Assembly (NCBI GenBank): GCA_947651225.1
Contig: CANSYK010000003.1
Coordinates: 53,873-117,872, forward strand
Length of the DNA stretch: 64,000 nucleotides
From: an uncultured bacterium
GTDB lineage: Bacteria > Bacillota > Clostridia > Lachnospirales > Lachnospiraceae
Reading direction: 5' to 3'
The notes under the pieces are model-generated. The model saw nothing but the letters and a program-made list of their open reading frames with translations. It did not search any database and had not been told where the DNA came from. Each line of letters starts with the position of its first letter. Within the stretch, counting starts at the first letter, position 1. The position numbers and the translations under genes are program-made. Positions 1-8,666 of the stretch are shown here, piece by piece.

Positions 1-876
1 TCTCTCAGAAAAAAGAAGCGAAGAAGTATCTTCTGAACCATTTTCCAAAAAAGAATCCTGAGATGATTCCTCTGTAGAAGCGGTCTCTGCGATTTGCTCC
101 GAAGAATGAGATATGGTAACTTTTTCTACCATCTCAGAACTTTCCTGTTTCTGTCCAATATCTGCTTTCTCAGCAACAGCCCCTTTCAAAATAAGCGGCT
201 GTTCTTCTGTACTATCCTGCTCCTGCAAAAGAACTTCAGCTTCTTCTGGCGTCATATCCTGCTGCTGTAAGAATTCCTCAAAATCAACCGGAGTATCAAG
301 CTGCTCCATCATAGCTGCCAGAGAATCGGCATTTTCCTCCGAAAAATCTTCTAATGCGGCAGTCAAATCCATAAAATCCTGAAGAAGTCCTTCATCCGTA
401 AGAAAATCTGTCGTCTCCTGTCCGCCATCTACTAACAGCACAAACTGCTGCAATGTAGCAGTATCCAGTAAATCCATTACAGAAATCCCCAACAGTTCCA
501 AAGCGCCATCAATTGTTTCATCATCCACAGAAAGCGTTTTCTTGACAATATCACGAATTTCCTGTACAAGTTCTGTCATCTTGCCATCTTCTGCCATTCC
601 ATCTTCTGTCACAGGCTGTGACAGACCATCTGCCTGTTTTGCACTTTCTGTCTGCAAATCATTGCGGTTTGCACTGCCAGACGCCTGCTCTAGCTTACTC
701 GAAACGCCTGAAGGTTCTTTCACTGCACCTGCATCACCTTTCTGCGCAGAAGCGCCATTGTTTAAAAACTGATCAAAGGATTTTGTACTGCCTGCTGAGA
801 CAGAAGTACTGCTTTTTGTAATCGCCAGCTCCTGAATCGAAACAGCGCCCAGGTTTACTCCATTTACACCTGCCAT
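1..876 (-). CDS. fliK: flagellar hook-length control protein FliK, N-terminal part (cut by window edge)
   Basis: The reading frame is open from an ATG at 874-876 to base 1 (292 codons), so the 3' end, including the expected C-terminal hook domain, lies outside the window. A strong ribosome binding site (AAGGAGGTG) sits 7 bases before the ATG. The visible part is Ser/Gln/Glu rich, low in complexity and mostly acidic, as is usual for the N-terminal secreted half of FliK, which measures hook length and switches export specificity. It is the last gene of the flgB-fliK operon, right after the MotE-like gene. The family call rests mainly on position and composition, because the diagnostic domain is not visible. 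Confidence 0.75.
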   Translation of the reverse strand, partial: MAGVNGVNLGAVSIQELAITKSSTSVSAGSTKSFDQFLNNGASAQKGDAGAVKEPSGVSSKLEQASGSANRNDLQTESAKQADGLSQPVTEDGMAEDGKMTELVQEIRDIVKKTLSVDDETIDGALELLGISVMDLLDTATLQQFVLLVDGGQETTDFLTDEGLLQDFMDLTAALEDFSEENADSLAAMMEQLDTPVDFEEFLQQQDMTPEEAEVLLQEQDSTEEQPLILKGAVAEKADIGQKQESSEMVEKVTISHSSEQIAETASTEESSQDSFLENGSEDTSSLLFSER

Positions 877-950
877 TCTTTCACCTCCTTATAAAATATT
901 TTATCTATGTCAAACAGATTGCTCTGTAGACACGCAAATAACTATCATTA

Positions 951-1718
951 CTATCTGTCAGTCCCAATTGTAGAAAGTTTCTTTGTAATCTGTGCCGCAA
1001 AAGTAGCATCCAGGTTTTCTAGAATCTGTGCTGCCTGGCTTTCTTTCATATTTCGTAAAATATCACAAATCAAATCCAGATCCTGTGGCATTTCTGTCAG
1101 CCTGGTTGCCGCATTGGCAGGTTCCATACCCGCATATACGGTAGCAAGCGTTTTTGCGTTTTCCGAATACTGCAGTTCATCCAAAACCTTCTGATATATT
1201 TTTTCTGCATTTTCCGGTGCAATCTCCTCATAATAAGAACGATATTCGGAAATATCCGGTGCATTGTTATTAAACACAACATTTTCATCAAATCTTGCCA
1301 CACGTTTTTCGAAAGCGTCATATTCGCTTCTGTAACGCTGCAGCTTTTTTACTTCCGCCTCTAACTCTGCTATGTAATCAGAATTGGCTGTTGTCGTTCC
1401 GGTTTCCGATTCTAACCTTCTCTCCAATTCAGCAATCCGATCATTTGCCGATTTTAAGGTGTTATATTTGTAATTTCCTTCGGATGCCTGCTGCTCTTCT
1501 GACGCCTCTGGAAGAATCTTATTGATTACTGGCACATCCTTTAATACAGGATATAAGACATTGCTGCCAATACCACCAACATCCAGCTTAATAAGGAAAG
1601 CAAATACGGCAAGCCAGATAAGAATGATAATAATTGCAATCAATGCCGTTACCGCTTTACTTCCCTTGCTCTCCTCCTGACCGGCCAATGCTTGTTCCTC
1701 TTTCTTCTTCTTTGCCAT
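951..1718 (-). CDS. MotE/YlxF-family flagellar membrane protein
   Basis: This 255-residue protein starts with a Lys-rich cytoplasmic tail, then one hydrophobic membrane segment (about residues 24-46) and a long periplasm-side coiled-coil region (about 85-135). The C-terminal roughly 100 residues resemble the MgtE intracellular N domain (helical repeats with PANAATRL and AAQILENL patterns). That is the architecture of MotE/YlxF, a chaperone-like factor encoded between fliJ and fliK in Gram-positive flagellar operons; in other bacteria MotE helps MotC act on stator proteins. The stop of fliJ lies 6 bases upstream, so the genes are cotranscribed. The exact role in Clostridia is not established. 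Confidence 0.8.
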   Translation of the reverse strand: MAKKKKEEQALAGQEESKGSKAVTALIAIIIILIWLAVFAFLIKLDVGGIGSNVLYPVLKDVPVINKILPEASEEQQASEGNYKYNTLKSANDRIAELERRLESETGTTTANSDYIAELEAEVKKLQRYRSEYDAFEKRVARFDENVVFNNNAPDISEYRSYYEEIAPENAEKIYQKVLDELQYSENAKTLATVYAGMEPANAATRLTEMPQDLDLICDILRNMKESQAAQILENLDATFAAQITKKLSTIGTDR

Positions 1719-1724
1719 AAGATA

Positions 1725-2180
1725 CTACTCCTCACTTTCCTGTGCACTCCGGAATCGAAAACTAACTAATTCGTCAATCTCTTTTCTCTCCTGTGCTTCT
1801 AATTCCCGCTTAAACTGTTCAAATGCCTTTTCTTTCAGCTTTTCATAAGTCTTCCTTTCCTTCATGGCATTGTCCAGTTTTTCTCTTGCCTCGTCAACCC
1901 TCTGTTTCTGCTGTTTTATCACAAACTTCTGCACATTAATATTATATTTTGCATTTTCCACACTATTCTCTAAAGTCTTAATTTCACAAATGATCAGCGC
2001 ATCCTGTACCGCTGCCGTCAGTGCGTCCTGATAGGCTTCTTTTTTTGCAATCAGAACTTCTAACTTTCTTTCCTCTTCACGGAGTTTTGCAACTTCCATT
2101 CCATATTCCGCTTTTGCCTGATCCTCTAACTTATATTTAATGGACAGAATACTCTCCATCTTAAAAATAAATTTTGCCAT
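1725..2180 (-). CDS. fliJ: flagellar export chaperone FliJ
   Basis: A 151-residue, almost entirely helical and highly charged protein with long heptad stretches, as expected for FliJ. FliJ is the cytoplasmic stalk of the flagellar export ATPase: it sits in the central channel of the FliI hexamer and links it to the export gate. It begins MAKFIFKMESIL, close to the usual FliJ start, and has the family length of about 150. It follows fliI directly in the order fliH-fliI-fliJ. The sequence is poorly conserved in this family, so the call leans on length, coiled-coil character and operon position. Confidence 0.88.
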   Translation of the reverse strand: MAKFIFKMESILSIKYKLEDQAKAEYGMEVAKLREEERKLEVLIAKKEAYQDALTAAVQDALIICEIKTLENSVENAKYNINVQKFVIKQQKQRVDEAREKLDNAMKERKTYEKLKEKAFEQFKRELEAQERKEIDELVSFRFRSAQESEE

Positions 2181-2217
2181 GCTCCCTCATTCCTATCTAC
2201 ACTGCCCGATTTTCTCC

Positions 2218-3552
2218 CTACGTATCATTTTTTAAGTCGGAAGCATCATCAAAAATTGCAATTAATCTATTTACTATTTCGTCATAATCATATTTATCAT
2301 AAACATCCTGTATTAAAAATCCGTTCACTTCATCAATTTTTGACAATGCAAAATCTATATTTTTATTAGAGCCAGGCTTATATGCGCCAATATTTACCAA
2401 ATCCTCTGCTTCCGCATAGGTTGCCAGCACATTTCTTAACTGGCCGCTCGCCTGCTTCTGCCCTTTCTCTACAATGCTGCTCATAACACGGGAAATGCTC
2501 TGCAATACATCAATCGCCGGATAATGGTTTTTATGGGCAATCTTGCGGTCTAACATAATGTGGCCATCCAAAATACTTCTCGCTGTATCGGTAATCGGTT
2601 CATTCATATCATCACCATCTACCAGAACAGTATAAAGCCCTGTAATAGAACCTTTCTCAGAACACCCTGCCCGCTCTAAAAGCTTTGGCATTTCAGCATA
2701 TACGCTTGGAGGATATCCTCTTGAAACAGGCGGTTCCCCAGAAGCTAACCCAATCTCCCGCTGCGCCATAGAAAAACGTGTCAGGGAATCCATCATCAGT
2801 AAAACATCTTTCCCCTGATCTCGAAAATACTCAGCAACTGCTGTTGCGGTCTTTGCCGCTTTATTTCGAATCAGCGCCGGTTTATCAGAAGTCGCAACGA
2901 CTACCACCGAACGTGCCATTCCTTCCGGCCCTAAGTCACGCTCAATAAATTCACGCACCTCACGCCCGCGCTCTCCAATCAATGCAATTACGTTGATATC
3001 TGCTTTTGTATTTCTTGCAAACATACCAAGAAGAGTACTTTTGCCAACGCCACTTCCGGCAAAAATGCCAATTCGCTGGCCTTTTCCAACCGTAATCAAC
3101 CCATCTACCGCTTTTACACCAAGCGGCAATACTTCATCAATAATCTTCCTCTTTAACGGATCTGGCGGCTCTGCCTCTACCGAATATCCCTGCATCTTTC
3201 CAAGTACAGAATGGTCAATCGGGTTGCCAAGCCCGTCAAGTGTTTTCCCAAGCAGCTCATCACCTGCCCTGACCTTTAAGGGCGCATTGGTATTTTCTAC
3301 CCGGCTTCCCAGACCTACTCCCGCCGTCTGATCATATGGCATTAGAAGCACTCTGTCATCCCGAAATCCAACAACTTCCGCATGAATCACCTGATTGGTA
3401 TCTTTCGTAATAATCCGACACAAATCATTCATTTTAGCAGAAGGCCCAATTGATTCAATCGTAAGGCCAACTACCTTCGCCACTTTGCCAAGACGCTTCT
3501 CATAAGACTGTTCTAAAAGCATATTATATTTTGATAAATCAATATCTGTCAT
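2218..3552 (-). CDS. fliI: flagellum-specific export ATPase FliI
   Basis: A 444-residue F1-type ATPase. It has a beta-barrel N domain, a Walker A loop AGSGVGKST at about residues 165-173, a Walker B strand VLLMMD, and the RYPS-type region seen here as SRGYPPSVYAEMPKLLERAG, typical of FliI/YscN rather than ATP synthase beta. FliI hexamers power delivery of rod, hook and filament subunits to the export gate with FliH and FliJ. The gene lies 19 bases after fliH and has a GAAGGGAG ribosome binding site. Nothing is missing. Confidence 0.97.
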   Translation of the reverse strand: MTDIDLSKYNMLLEQSYEKRLGKVAKVVGLTIESIGPSAKMNDLCRIITKDTNQVIHAEVVGFRDDRVLLMPYDQTAGVGLGSRVENTNAPLKVRAGDELLGKTLDGLGNPIDHSVLGKMQGYSVEAEPPDPLKRKIIDEVLPLGVKAVDGLITVGKGQRIGIFAGSGVGKSTLLGMFARNTKADINVIALIGERGREVREFIERDLGPEGMARSVVVVATSDKPALIRNKAAKTATAVAEYFRDQGKDVLLMMDSLTRFSMAQREIGLASGEPPVSRGYPPSVYAEMPKLLERAGCSEKGSITGLYTVLVDGDDMNEPITDTARSILDGHIMLDRKIAHKNHYPAIDVLQSISRVMSSIVEKGQKQASGQLRNVLATYAEAEDLVNIGAYKPGSNKNIDFALSKIDEVNGFLIQDVYDKYDYDEIVNRLIAIFDDASDLKNDT

Positions 3553-3571
3553 ACAGATACGCTCCCTTCAA

Positions 3572-4420
3572 CTAGAACACAAGCATTTTAACGTGTTCTT
3601 CCAGGTTTTCAAGCTGGGCATCCAGACTACAGTCAATAATTTTATTATCCGTTTCTATGATACACTGATTTTCTTCCAGGCTTGCATCCTCAATAATATC
3701 TAATTCTTCTACTTCTTTCGCAATTGCTTTAAAAGTCGATTTTTTTGAGGAAACACGCCCCATATCCTTTTTGGAAACCCGGATAATAATCTGTTTTGTC
3801 TTTTCCAGATTCCTGACTGCATTGCCTATCAGATACAAAATTACCTCTTTCTTATTTTCACAGACAACTCCGGTAATCTTCTTCACAAGGGAAGCAACAA
3901 GATTCGCAAATACAGGTTCTAATTCTTCCCGCTGCTCTTCTAATTCCTGGCAGCGCCCCTGATATTCTTCCTCTAATTCCTGGCGCTTTTGCTCTAACTC
4001 CATGGCAGCCTGCATTTTTCCATCCTCTCTGCCAAGCTTCTCACCCTCTGTACGTGCCTGCTCCTGAATAGTACCTGCCTGTTTTTTTGCCTGTTCAATA
4101 ATCTCTTCTGCCTCCTGTCTGGCAGAAAGCAGTATACTCTCTCTTTCCTGTTCCATCTCTGCGGAAAGTTTTTCTCTTTCCTCTCTGGCAACATCATCCA
4201 TCGAAATCACGGACAAGCCATCGGAATAGTCCTTTCCTTCCTCATCTTCTGAAAGGCTCTCCCCAAATGTCTGGAAATGAAAATCCTCTGCTTCCTCTTC
4301 TCTGTTATAAATCGTTGGAATATGCTCTTCAATCTGTTCATCTGAATCAATCAGACGTACCTTTGAAGGGTCCACACTAAAATAGACAGACTTAATCAAA
4401 TTAGACAACGATCTCGTCAC
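3572..4420 (-). CDS. fliH: flagellar assembly protein FliH
   Basis: About 282 residues: a short conserved start (SLSNLIKS), an acidic linker, a long Glu/Gln-rich coiled coil (about residues 85-165) and a C-terminal domain like the FliH/HrpE ATPase-regulator domain. FliH binds the N terminus of FliI, restrains ATP hydrolysis and docks it at the C-ring. The gene overlaps the 3' end of fliG, so translation is probably coupled. I chose the GTG at 4418-4420 because AGAGG lies 5 bases before it; a GTG two codons further up (4424-4426) is also possible but has no spaced binding site. Confidence 0.9.
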   Translation of the reverse strand: MTRSLSNLIKSVYFSVDPSKVRLIDSDEQIEEHIPTIYNREEEAEDFHFQTFGESLSEDEEGKDYSDGLSVISMDDVAREEREKLSAEMEQERESILLSARQEAEEIIEQAKKQAGTIQEQARTEGEKLGREDGKMQAAMELEQKRQELEEEYQGRCQELEEQREELEPVFANLVASLVKKITGVVCENKKEVILYLIGNAVRNLEKTKQIIIRVSKKDMGRVSSKKSTFKAIAKEVEELDIIEDASLEENQCIIETDNKIIDCSLDAQLENLEEHVKMLVF

Positions 4421-5411
4421 CTCCACCTCTGGAGATAATAATCTCAGCAGAATCCTCTAACTTACGGATAATATTAACTATTTTCTGCTGTGCCTCTTCT
4501 ACATCCTTCATACGAACTGGCCCCATAAAGTCCATATCCTCCCGAATCATTGTTGCAAGACGGGAAGAAAGGTTACTAAAAATAAGATTCTGCACTTCTT
4601 CATTAGAGCCCTTCAAAGCAACCGCAAGCTCATTATTATCTACTTCACGCAGCACACGCTGAACAGAACGGTCGTCCAGAGACAAAATATCCTCGAATAC
4701 GAACATCTTCTTGCGGATTTCGTCTGCAAGCTCCGGATCTTCAATTTCCAGACTTTCCATAATATGTTTTTCTGTACCACGGTCTACTGTATTCAAAATT
4801 TCTACGATAGAATCTACACCACCAACAACTGTGTAATCCTGATTTACCAAAGACGCAAGTTTCTGTTCCAACACCTTTTCCACCTCTTTAATCACATCAG
4901 GAGAGGTACGATCCATCTGTGCAATACGCTTTGCAACATCTGTCTGCTTATCAGGCGTCAACGCTGAGATAATAGCCGATGCCTGGGAAGATGGCAGATA
5001 GGATAATATCAATGCGATTGTCTGTGGATGCTCATCCTGAATGAAGTTCAACAACTGGCTGGCATCTGTTTTCCTTACAAACTCAAACGGACGAACCTGC
5101 AAAGATGCTGTCAGTTTGCCAATAACATCTTTTGCGCGCTCTGCACCAAGCGATTTTTCCAGCAAATCTTTTGCATAGGCTATACCACCCTCCGCTATGT
5201 ATTGCTGTGCAAGGCAGACCTCGTAAAATTCATCCAATACCTGATCTTTTACTGATGGAGCTATGCTTCGGGTATTAGCAATTTCCAGAGTAAGCTGCTC
5301 AATTTCGTCCTCTTTCAAATGTTTAAATACATTAGCAGACTTTTCAGGCCCGAGGGCAATCAACAAAATCGCCGCTTTTTGGACACCGCTAATTTCCTCT
5401 GTCTTAGCCAT
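4401..5411 (-). CDS. fliG: flagellar motor switch protein FliG
   Basis: A full-length 336-residue FliG. The N-terminal domain binds FliF, the middle domain carries the EHPQ motif (DEHPQTIALILSYL), and the C-terminal domain has the charged torque helix (DDRSVQRVLREVDNNELAVALKG) that meets the stator MotA. FliG forms the top of the cytoplasmic C-ring and converts ion flow into rotation. It ends GGGDEIVV and its last 20 bases overlap the start of fliH. It sits between fliF and fliH in the standard order. Confidence 0.97.
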   Translation of the reverse strand: MAKTEEISGVQKAAILLIALGPEKSANVFKHLKEDEIEQLTLEIANTRSIAPSVKDQVLDEFYEVCLAQQYIAEGGIAYAKDLLEKSLGAERAKDVIGKLTASLQVRPFEFVRKTDASQLLNFIQDEHPQTIALILSYLPSSQASAIISALTPDKQTDVAKRIAQMDRTSPDVIKEVEKVLEQKLASLVNQDYTVVGGVDSIVEILNTVDRGTEKHIMESLEIEDPELADEIRKKMFVFEDILSLDDRSVQRVLREVDNNELAVALKGSNEEVQNLIFSNLSSRLATMIREDMDFMGPVRMKDVEEAQQKIVNIIRKLEDSAEIIISRGGGDEIVV

Positions 5412-5458
5412 GTTACATCCATCCTTTCTTTATTATCAATATGGCCTTGCGGCTCTGT

Positions 5459-7084
5459 TTACATGTCCCAATCATCATTCAGCCAGTTCCGCAAAAGCTG
5501 GGCAACTGCCTCTGGATTTTCATCTACAAACTTCTCAATCATCTTTCTGGTCTCAGACTTATCACTAAATTCAATATCATCCAGTGACTGGTTCTCCTTT
5601 GTCGTAGCAAGAAGCTGTTCCACAGAAAGCTCTGGCTCCTCTTCGGAAACTTTAACAGGAGCTGTTCCACGGATTACAACATAAATCAACAGTGCAATAA
5701 TCAGAACCGCAAGAATGATCATCAGATAATCTGATACTGTTCTGCCTGTTTCCGCCTTTTCCACGAACTTTGGAACCTCATATGCCATTACCGAAATATT
5801 TGCTGCATTGACACCAGATGCATTAGCAATCGTGTTAATCTCATCATCTGTCAGAGTAATCTGTGTCCGTTCACTGTTTGCAGCCATAAACTCTTCAAAT
5901 GTCATACCATCTAAAGTTCCATCTGCCTCTAACAACGCTTCATCATAAACACGATAACGCAGGGCAACAATTCCCAGAGAAGATTCATCATACTGAATTG
6001 CCGGTGTCTCCTGTACAATATTTTCTATTGTCTCATCCGTCAAAAGATCCTGCAATTTTTCAATATCCACACTGCTTGACGACCTAGTTCCTGCATCGTA
6101 TACATAATCGGTATCGTCATCATTCGAACCTGTTCCCGGCTCTCCGCCGCTTCCGCTTCCGCCTTCTGACTTATATGTATAGAGATTGGTCGGATAACCG
6201 TATTCTCTTCCCTCTGCAACAGAATACGTCTTTCGCAGTGTTTCTGCCTTGTTCACATTAAAGCGGATGCCCTGTGTACCAACCTGAACATCATCATAGT
6301 TGGATTTCACCATTAACTTTGTAATATTTGATGCAATATTATTGCGAAGCTTTTCGCAATATTCTACTGTGCTGCCTGCAGCAGCTCCTCCGCCTCCCAG
6401 AGAATCAGAAGTCGCACCATTATAAATACAGTTAGATTCTGTATCATTGATGATAACATGTTCTGTATCTGTTCCAACAGCATTAGCAAGCCACCCGGCC
6501 AATGCCACCGCCGCATCTGTAGTCAGCTCTTTTTTCTTTGATTCACTGACTTCAAGCAAAGCGGTAACAGAAGTTTTATCTCCTTCATCCAATATGCTGT
6601 ATGTCTGTTCTGGTACATCAATAAACACTTTGGCATCATTGATAAAGGAATACTGCGCCAAGCTCCTCTGAAGATCCGTCTGCAACGCAAGAATTCTTTT
6701 CTGTGATTTCTCACTCTCTGTTGTGGACATGGAATTATCAAAGGCCTTATCCCACGTATACCCCGTATCGACCAAGTTGTTATCACTCATCGCATACAGC
6801 GCATTTGTCATATCACCCTTCTGGACATACAGCGTCAGCCCGTCACTCGATGCCTTATAGGATATTCCCGCATCGTCCAACGCCTTTGCCATCGCATTGG
6901 CATCATCTAATTTACTAAACTCCTGAAATCTTGTGTAGGTCGGCCTGGATACAATAAATGCAACAACACCAATCAGCACTAATACTGCACAGACCACCAC
7001 AATTATTATTGTCTTCTGCCTGCTGGAATATTTTTTCCAAAACTCCATTATCCTAGCAGGAATCTCTTTCACTCTCTCTTGCAT
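5459..7084 (-). CDS. fliF: flagellar MS-ring protein FliF
   Basis: A 541-residue FliF with a first membrane segment at about residues 25-47, two ring-building motifs of the YscJ/FliF type (RPTYTRFQEFSKLD; VALAGWLANAVG), a long Ser/Gly-rich central loop (GGSGSGGEPGTGSNDD), a second membrane segment at about 447-467, and a C-terminal tail (about 500-541) that should bind FliG. FliF oligomers form the membrane MS ring, the first flagellar structure to assemble. It has a GGGAG ribosome binding site and follows fliE after 33 bases. Confidence 0.97.
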   Translation of the reverse strand: MQERVKEIPARIMEFWKKYSSRQKTIIIVVVCAVLVLIGVVAFIVSRPTYTRFQEFSKLDDANAMAKALDDAGISYKASSDGLTLYVQKGDMTNALYAMSDNNLVDTGYTWDKAFDNSMSTTESEKSQKRILALQTDLQRSLAQYSFINDAKVFIDVPEQTYSILDEGDKTSVTALLEVSESKKKELTTDAAVALAGWLANAVGTDTEHVIINDTESNCIYNGATSDSLGGGGAAAGSTVEYCEKLRNNIASNITKLMVKSNYDDVQVGTQGIRFNVNKAETLRKTYSVAEGREYGYPTNLYTYKSEGGSGSGGEPGTGSNDDDTDYVYDAGTRSSSSVDIEKLQDLLTDETIENIVQETPAIQYDESSLGIVALRYRVYDEALLEADGTLDGMTFEEFMAANSERTQITLTDDEINTIANASGVNAANISVMAYEVPKFVEKAETGRTVSDYLMIILAVLIIALLIYVVIRGTAPVKVSEEEPELSVEQLLATTKENQSLDDIEFSDKSETRKMIEKFVDENPEAVAQLLRNWLNDDWDM

Positions 7085-7117
7085 AACAATGCTCCCTTGG
7101 TATTTTTCTGATTTCGA

Positions 7118-7462
7118 TTAGAACTGAAGATTCATTAATTCCTTATAGCCAGTCATAAATGCATCCCTGACCGCCACCGTATACTGAAGTGCAACATTTG
7201 CCTTTTGCTGCGCAATCTGCAAATCATGAATACTGTCTGATTCACCCATTGCATATTTAATTTCCTCTTCTTCCGCTGCATTGCTGTAAGCATTCGCCTC
7301 ACTAATCAGATTAACGGCCGCATCCAATATATTTCCAAATGCACTCCCGTCTTCTTCCGCATTAATCAAAAGAGAATCAGACTCCATCGCCAGATCCGAA
7401 TGAATCTTTGGTGCCTGAAATAAAGAATCAAAATTTACATCAAATAAAGATGACACGTTCAT
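7118..7462 (-). CDS. fliE: flagellar hook-basal body complex protein FliE
   Basis: A 114-residue FliE. The C-terminal half has the helical pattern of the family, and the protein ends FMTGYKELMNLQF, matching the AYxEIMxMQV-like terminus of FliE. FliE links the MS ring to the proximal rod and is the first rod protein exported. It lies between flgC and fliF as in other Firmicutes. The N-terminal 45 residues are divergent, which is normal for FliE. Confidence 0.95.
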   Translation of the reverse strand: MNVSSLFDVNFDSLFQAPKIHSDLAMESDSLLINAEEDGSAFGNILDAAVNLISEANAYSNAAEEEEIKYAMGESDSIHDLQIAQQKANVALQYTVAVRDAFMTGYKELMNLQF

Positions 7463-7476
7463 AACATCCCCCTAAC

Positions 7477-7914
7477 TTATTTACCAATTTCCAGCGCCTT
7501 TAGCTGCATATTTTTTGATGCATTAAAAGCAGTAACATTCGCTTCATAAGAACGGCTGGCATCAATCATATTTGTCATTTCTGTTACTGTATTTACATTT
7601 GGATATGTAACATAGCCATCTTCATTTGCATCTGGATGGGATGGATCATATACCATACGGCAATCCGTTTCATCATCCTCAAAAATACTCGCAATCTTAA
7701 CTCCCTGTCCTACATACCCCTTTGTGCCTAAAAGCACTTCATCAAAAGAAGGATATCCTTTCTCATGGAAAATAACAGACTTTCTTTTATACACATTTCC
7801 ATCCGCATCCCTCGTTGTATTAACATTTGCAATGTTTTCGGAAATAATATCCAGTCTTGTTCTCTGTGCAGTCATACCCGATGAACTAATATCCATACCT
7901 GTAAAAACACCCAT
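7477..7914 (-). CDS. flgC: flagellar basal-body rod protein FlgC
   Basis: A 145-residue FlgC, the proximal rod subunit. It starts MGVFTGMDISSSGMTAQ, with the rod/hook family signature SENIANVNTT following, and ends in the helical IDASRSYEANVTAFNASK region that packs rod subunits. The ATG at 7912-7914 is preferred because GGAGGG sits 6 bases upstream and the homologous N terminus begins there; the frame stays open for another 35 codons upstream, but those encode nothing FlgC-like. The 112 bases between flgB and flgC contain a short GC-rich hairpin (7989-8011). Confidence 0.96.
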   Translation of the reverse strand: MGVFTGMDISSSGMTAQRTRLDIISENIANVNTTRDADGNVYKRKSVIFHEKGYPSFDEVLLGTKGYVGQGVKIASIFEDDETDCRMVYDPSHPDANEDGYVTYPNVNTVTEMTNMIDASRSYEANVTAFNASKNMQLKALEIGK

Positions 7915-8026
7915 ACATTTCCCTCCATTCACTGCCTCTTGCAGATTTTTTTCATTTTTCATCCTGTCGCACAAACCTGAACTTCTCACCGGACACCTCC
8001 CTGTGTTCCGGAAACCCATTTTACCG

Positions 8027-8416
8027 CTATGTTGTCTTAATCACAGACTTCAGTCTTGAAAATTCCTGTGTGATAGAATCTAACATCGTATAATATTTAA
8101 TCTGGTTTTTTGCCAACTCAGAATTTTCTGTGTCAATATCGACGTTATTTCCATCCAGACGGTAGCTGACTGTAGCATAATCGGTATAGGTAGTCGCTGA
8201 AAGCGTATCCAGATCAGCGCCTGCCACCTGGGAATCGAGCGAATCCGTATACCCTACTTCATACATCAAATAATCCTCAAAATGCACATCCTGCCTTTTA
8301 AAGCCAGGCGTATCTACATTTGCAATATTATTTGAAATCACGGAATTTCTTGTCCAGCTTGCATCACAGGCTTTGTCAAGAACGTTGATATAATTAAATG
8401 CCCCTGATCCTGTCAT
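8027..8416 (-). CDS. flgB: flagellar basal-body rod protein FlgB
   Basis: A 129-residue FlgB, the innermost proximal rod protein. It carries the family signature SNNIANVDTPGFKRQDVHFEDYL near residues 27-49 and the DGNNVDIDTE motif near 98-107. It has an AAAGGAG ribosome binding site and is the first gene of the flagellar operon, reading from the promoter at 8502-8530. The gene order flgB-flgC-fliE-fliF is the same as in the Bacillus fla/che operon. Confidence 0.96.
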   Translation of the reverse strand: MTGSGAFNYINVLDKACDASWTRNSVISNNIANVDTPGFKRQDVHFEDYLMYEVGYTDSLDSQVAGADLDTLSATTYTDYATVSYRLDGNNVDIDTENSELAKNQIKYYTMLDSITQEFSRLKSVIKTT

Positions 8417-8501
8417 AACAAAACTCCTTTCAACAATTTACTATCCGGAAGACTGTCCAAAAATTGTTTCGGTACAGTTCCTCACCTATTCATACATATC
8501 A

Positions 8502-8530
8502 ATTATAAAGAAATTCACTATAAAATACAA
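8502..8530 (-). promoter_or_regulatory. predicted sigma-A promoter of the flgB-fliK operon
   Basis: On the minus strand TTGTAT (8525-8530) and TATAAT (8502-8507) are separated by exactly 17 bases. This would start a transcript near 8495 with an untranslated leader of about 80 bases before flgB. I see no other element in the 250 bases between topA and flgB. Confidence 0.75.
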
Positions 8531-8666
8531 GAAAAACTTTTATAAATCAGTAAATAAATTTTCATTTTTCTATAAAACCCTTATTTTATGCTTCTTTCAC
8601 TGTTATGGTGAATTTTTCCTTTTATAAACCGAAAACATTCTTCTTCGAACCCAATCGCCAGAAGAA

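Noticed and set aside
7915..8019. 35-codon upstream extension of flgC
   Set aside because: The extension is not FlgC-like and a strong GGAGGG site sits directly before the inner ATG.
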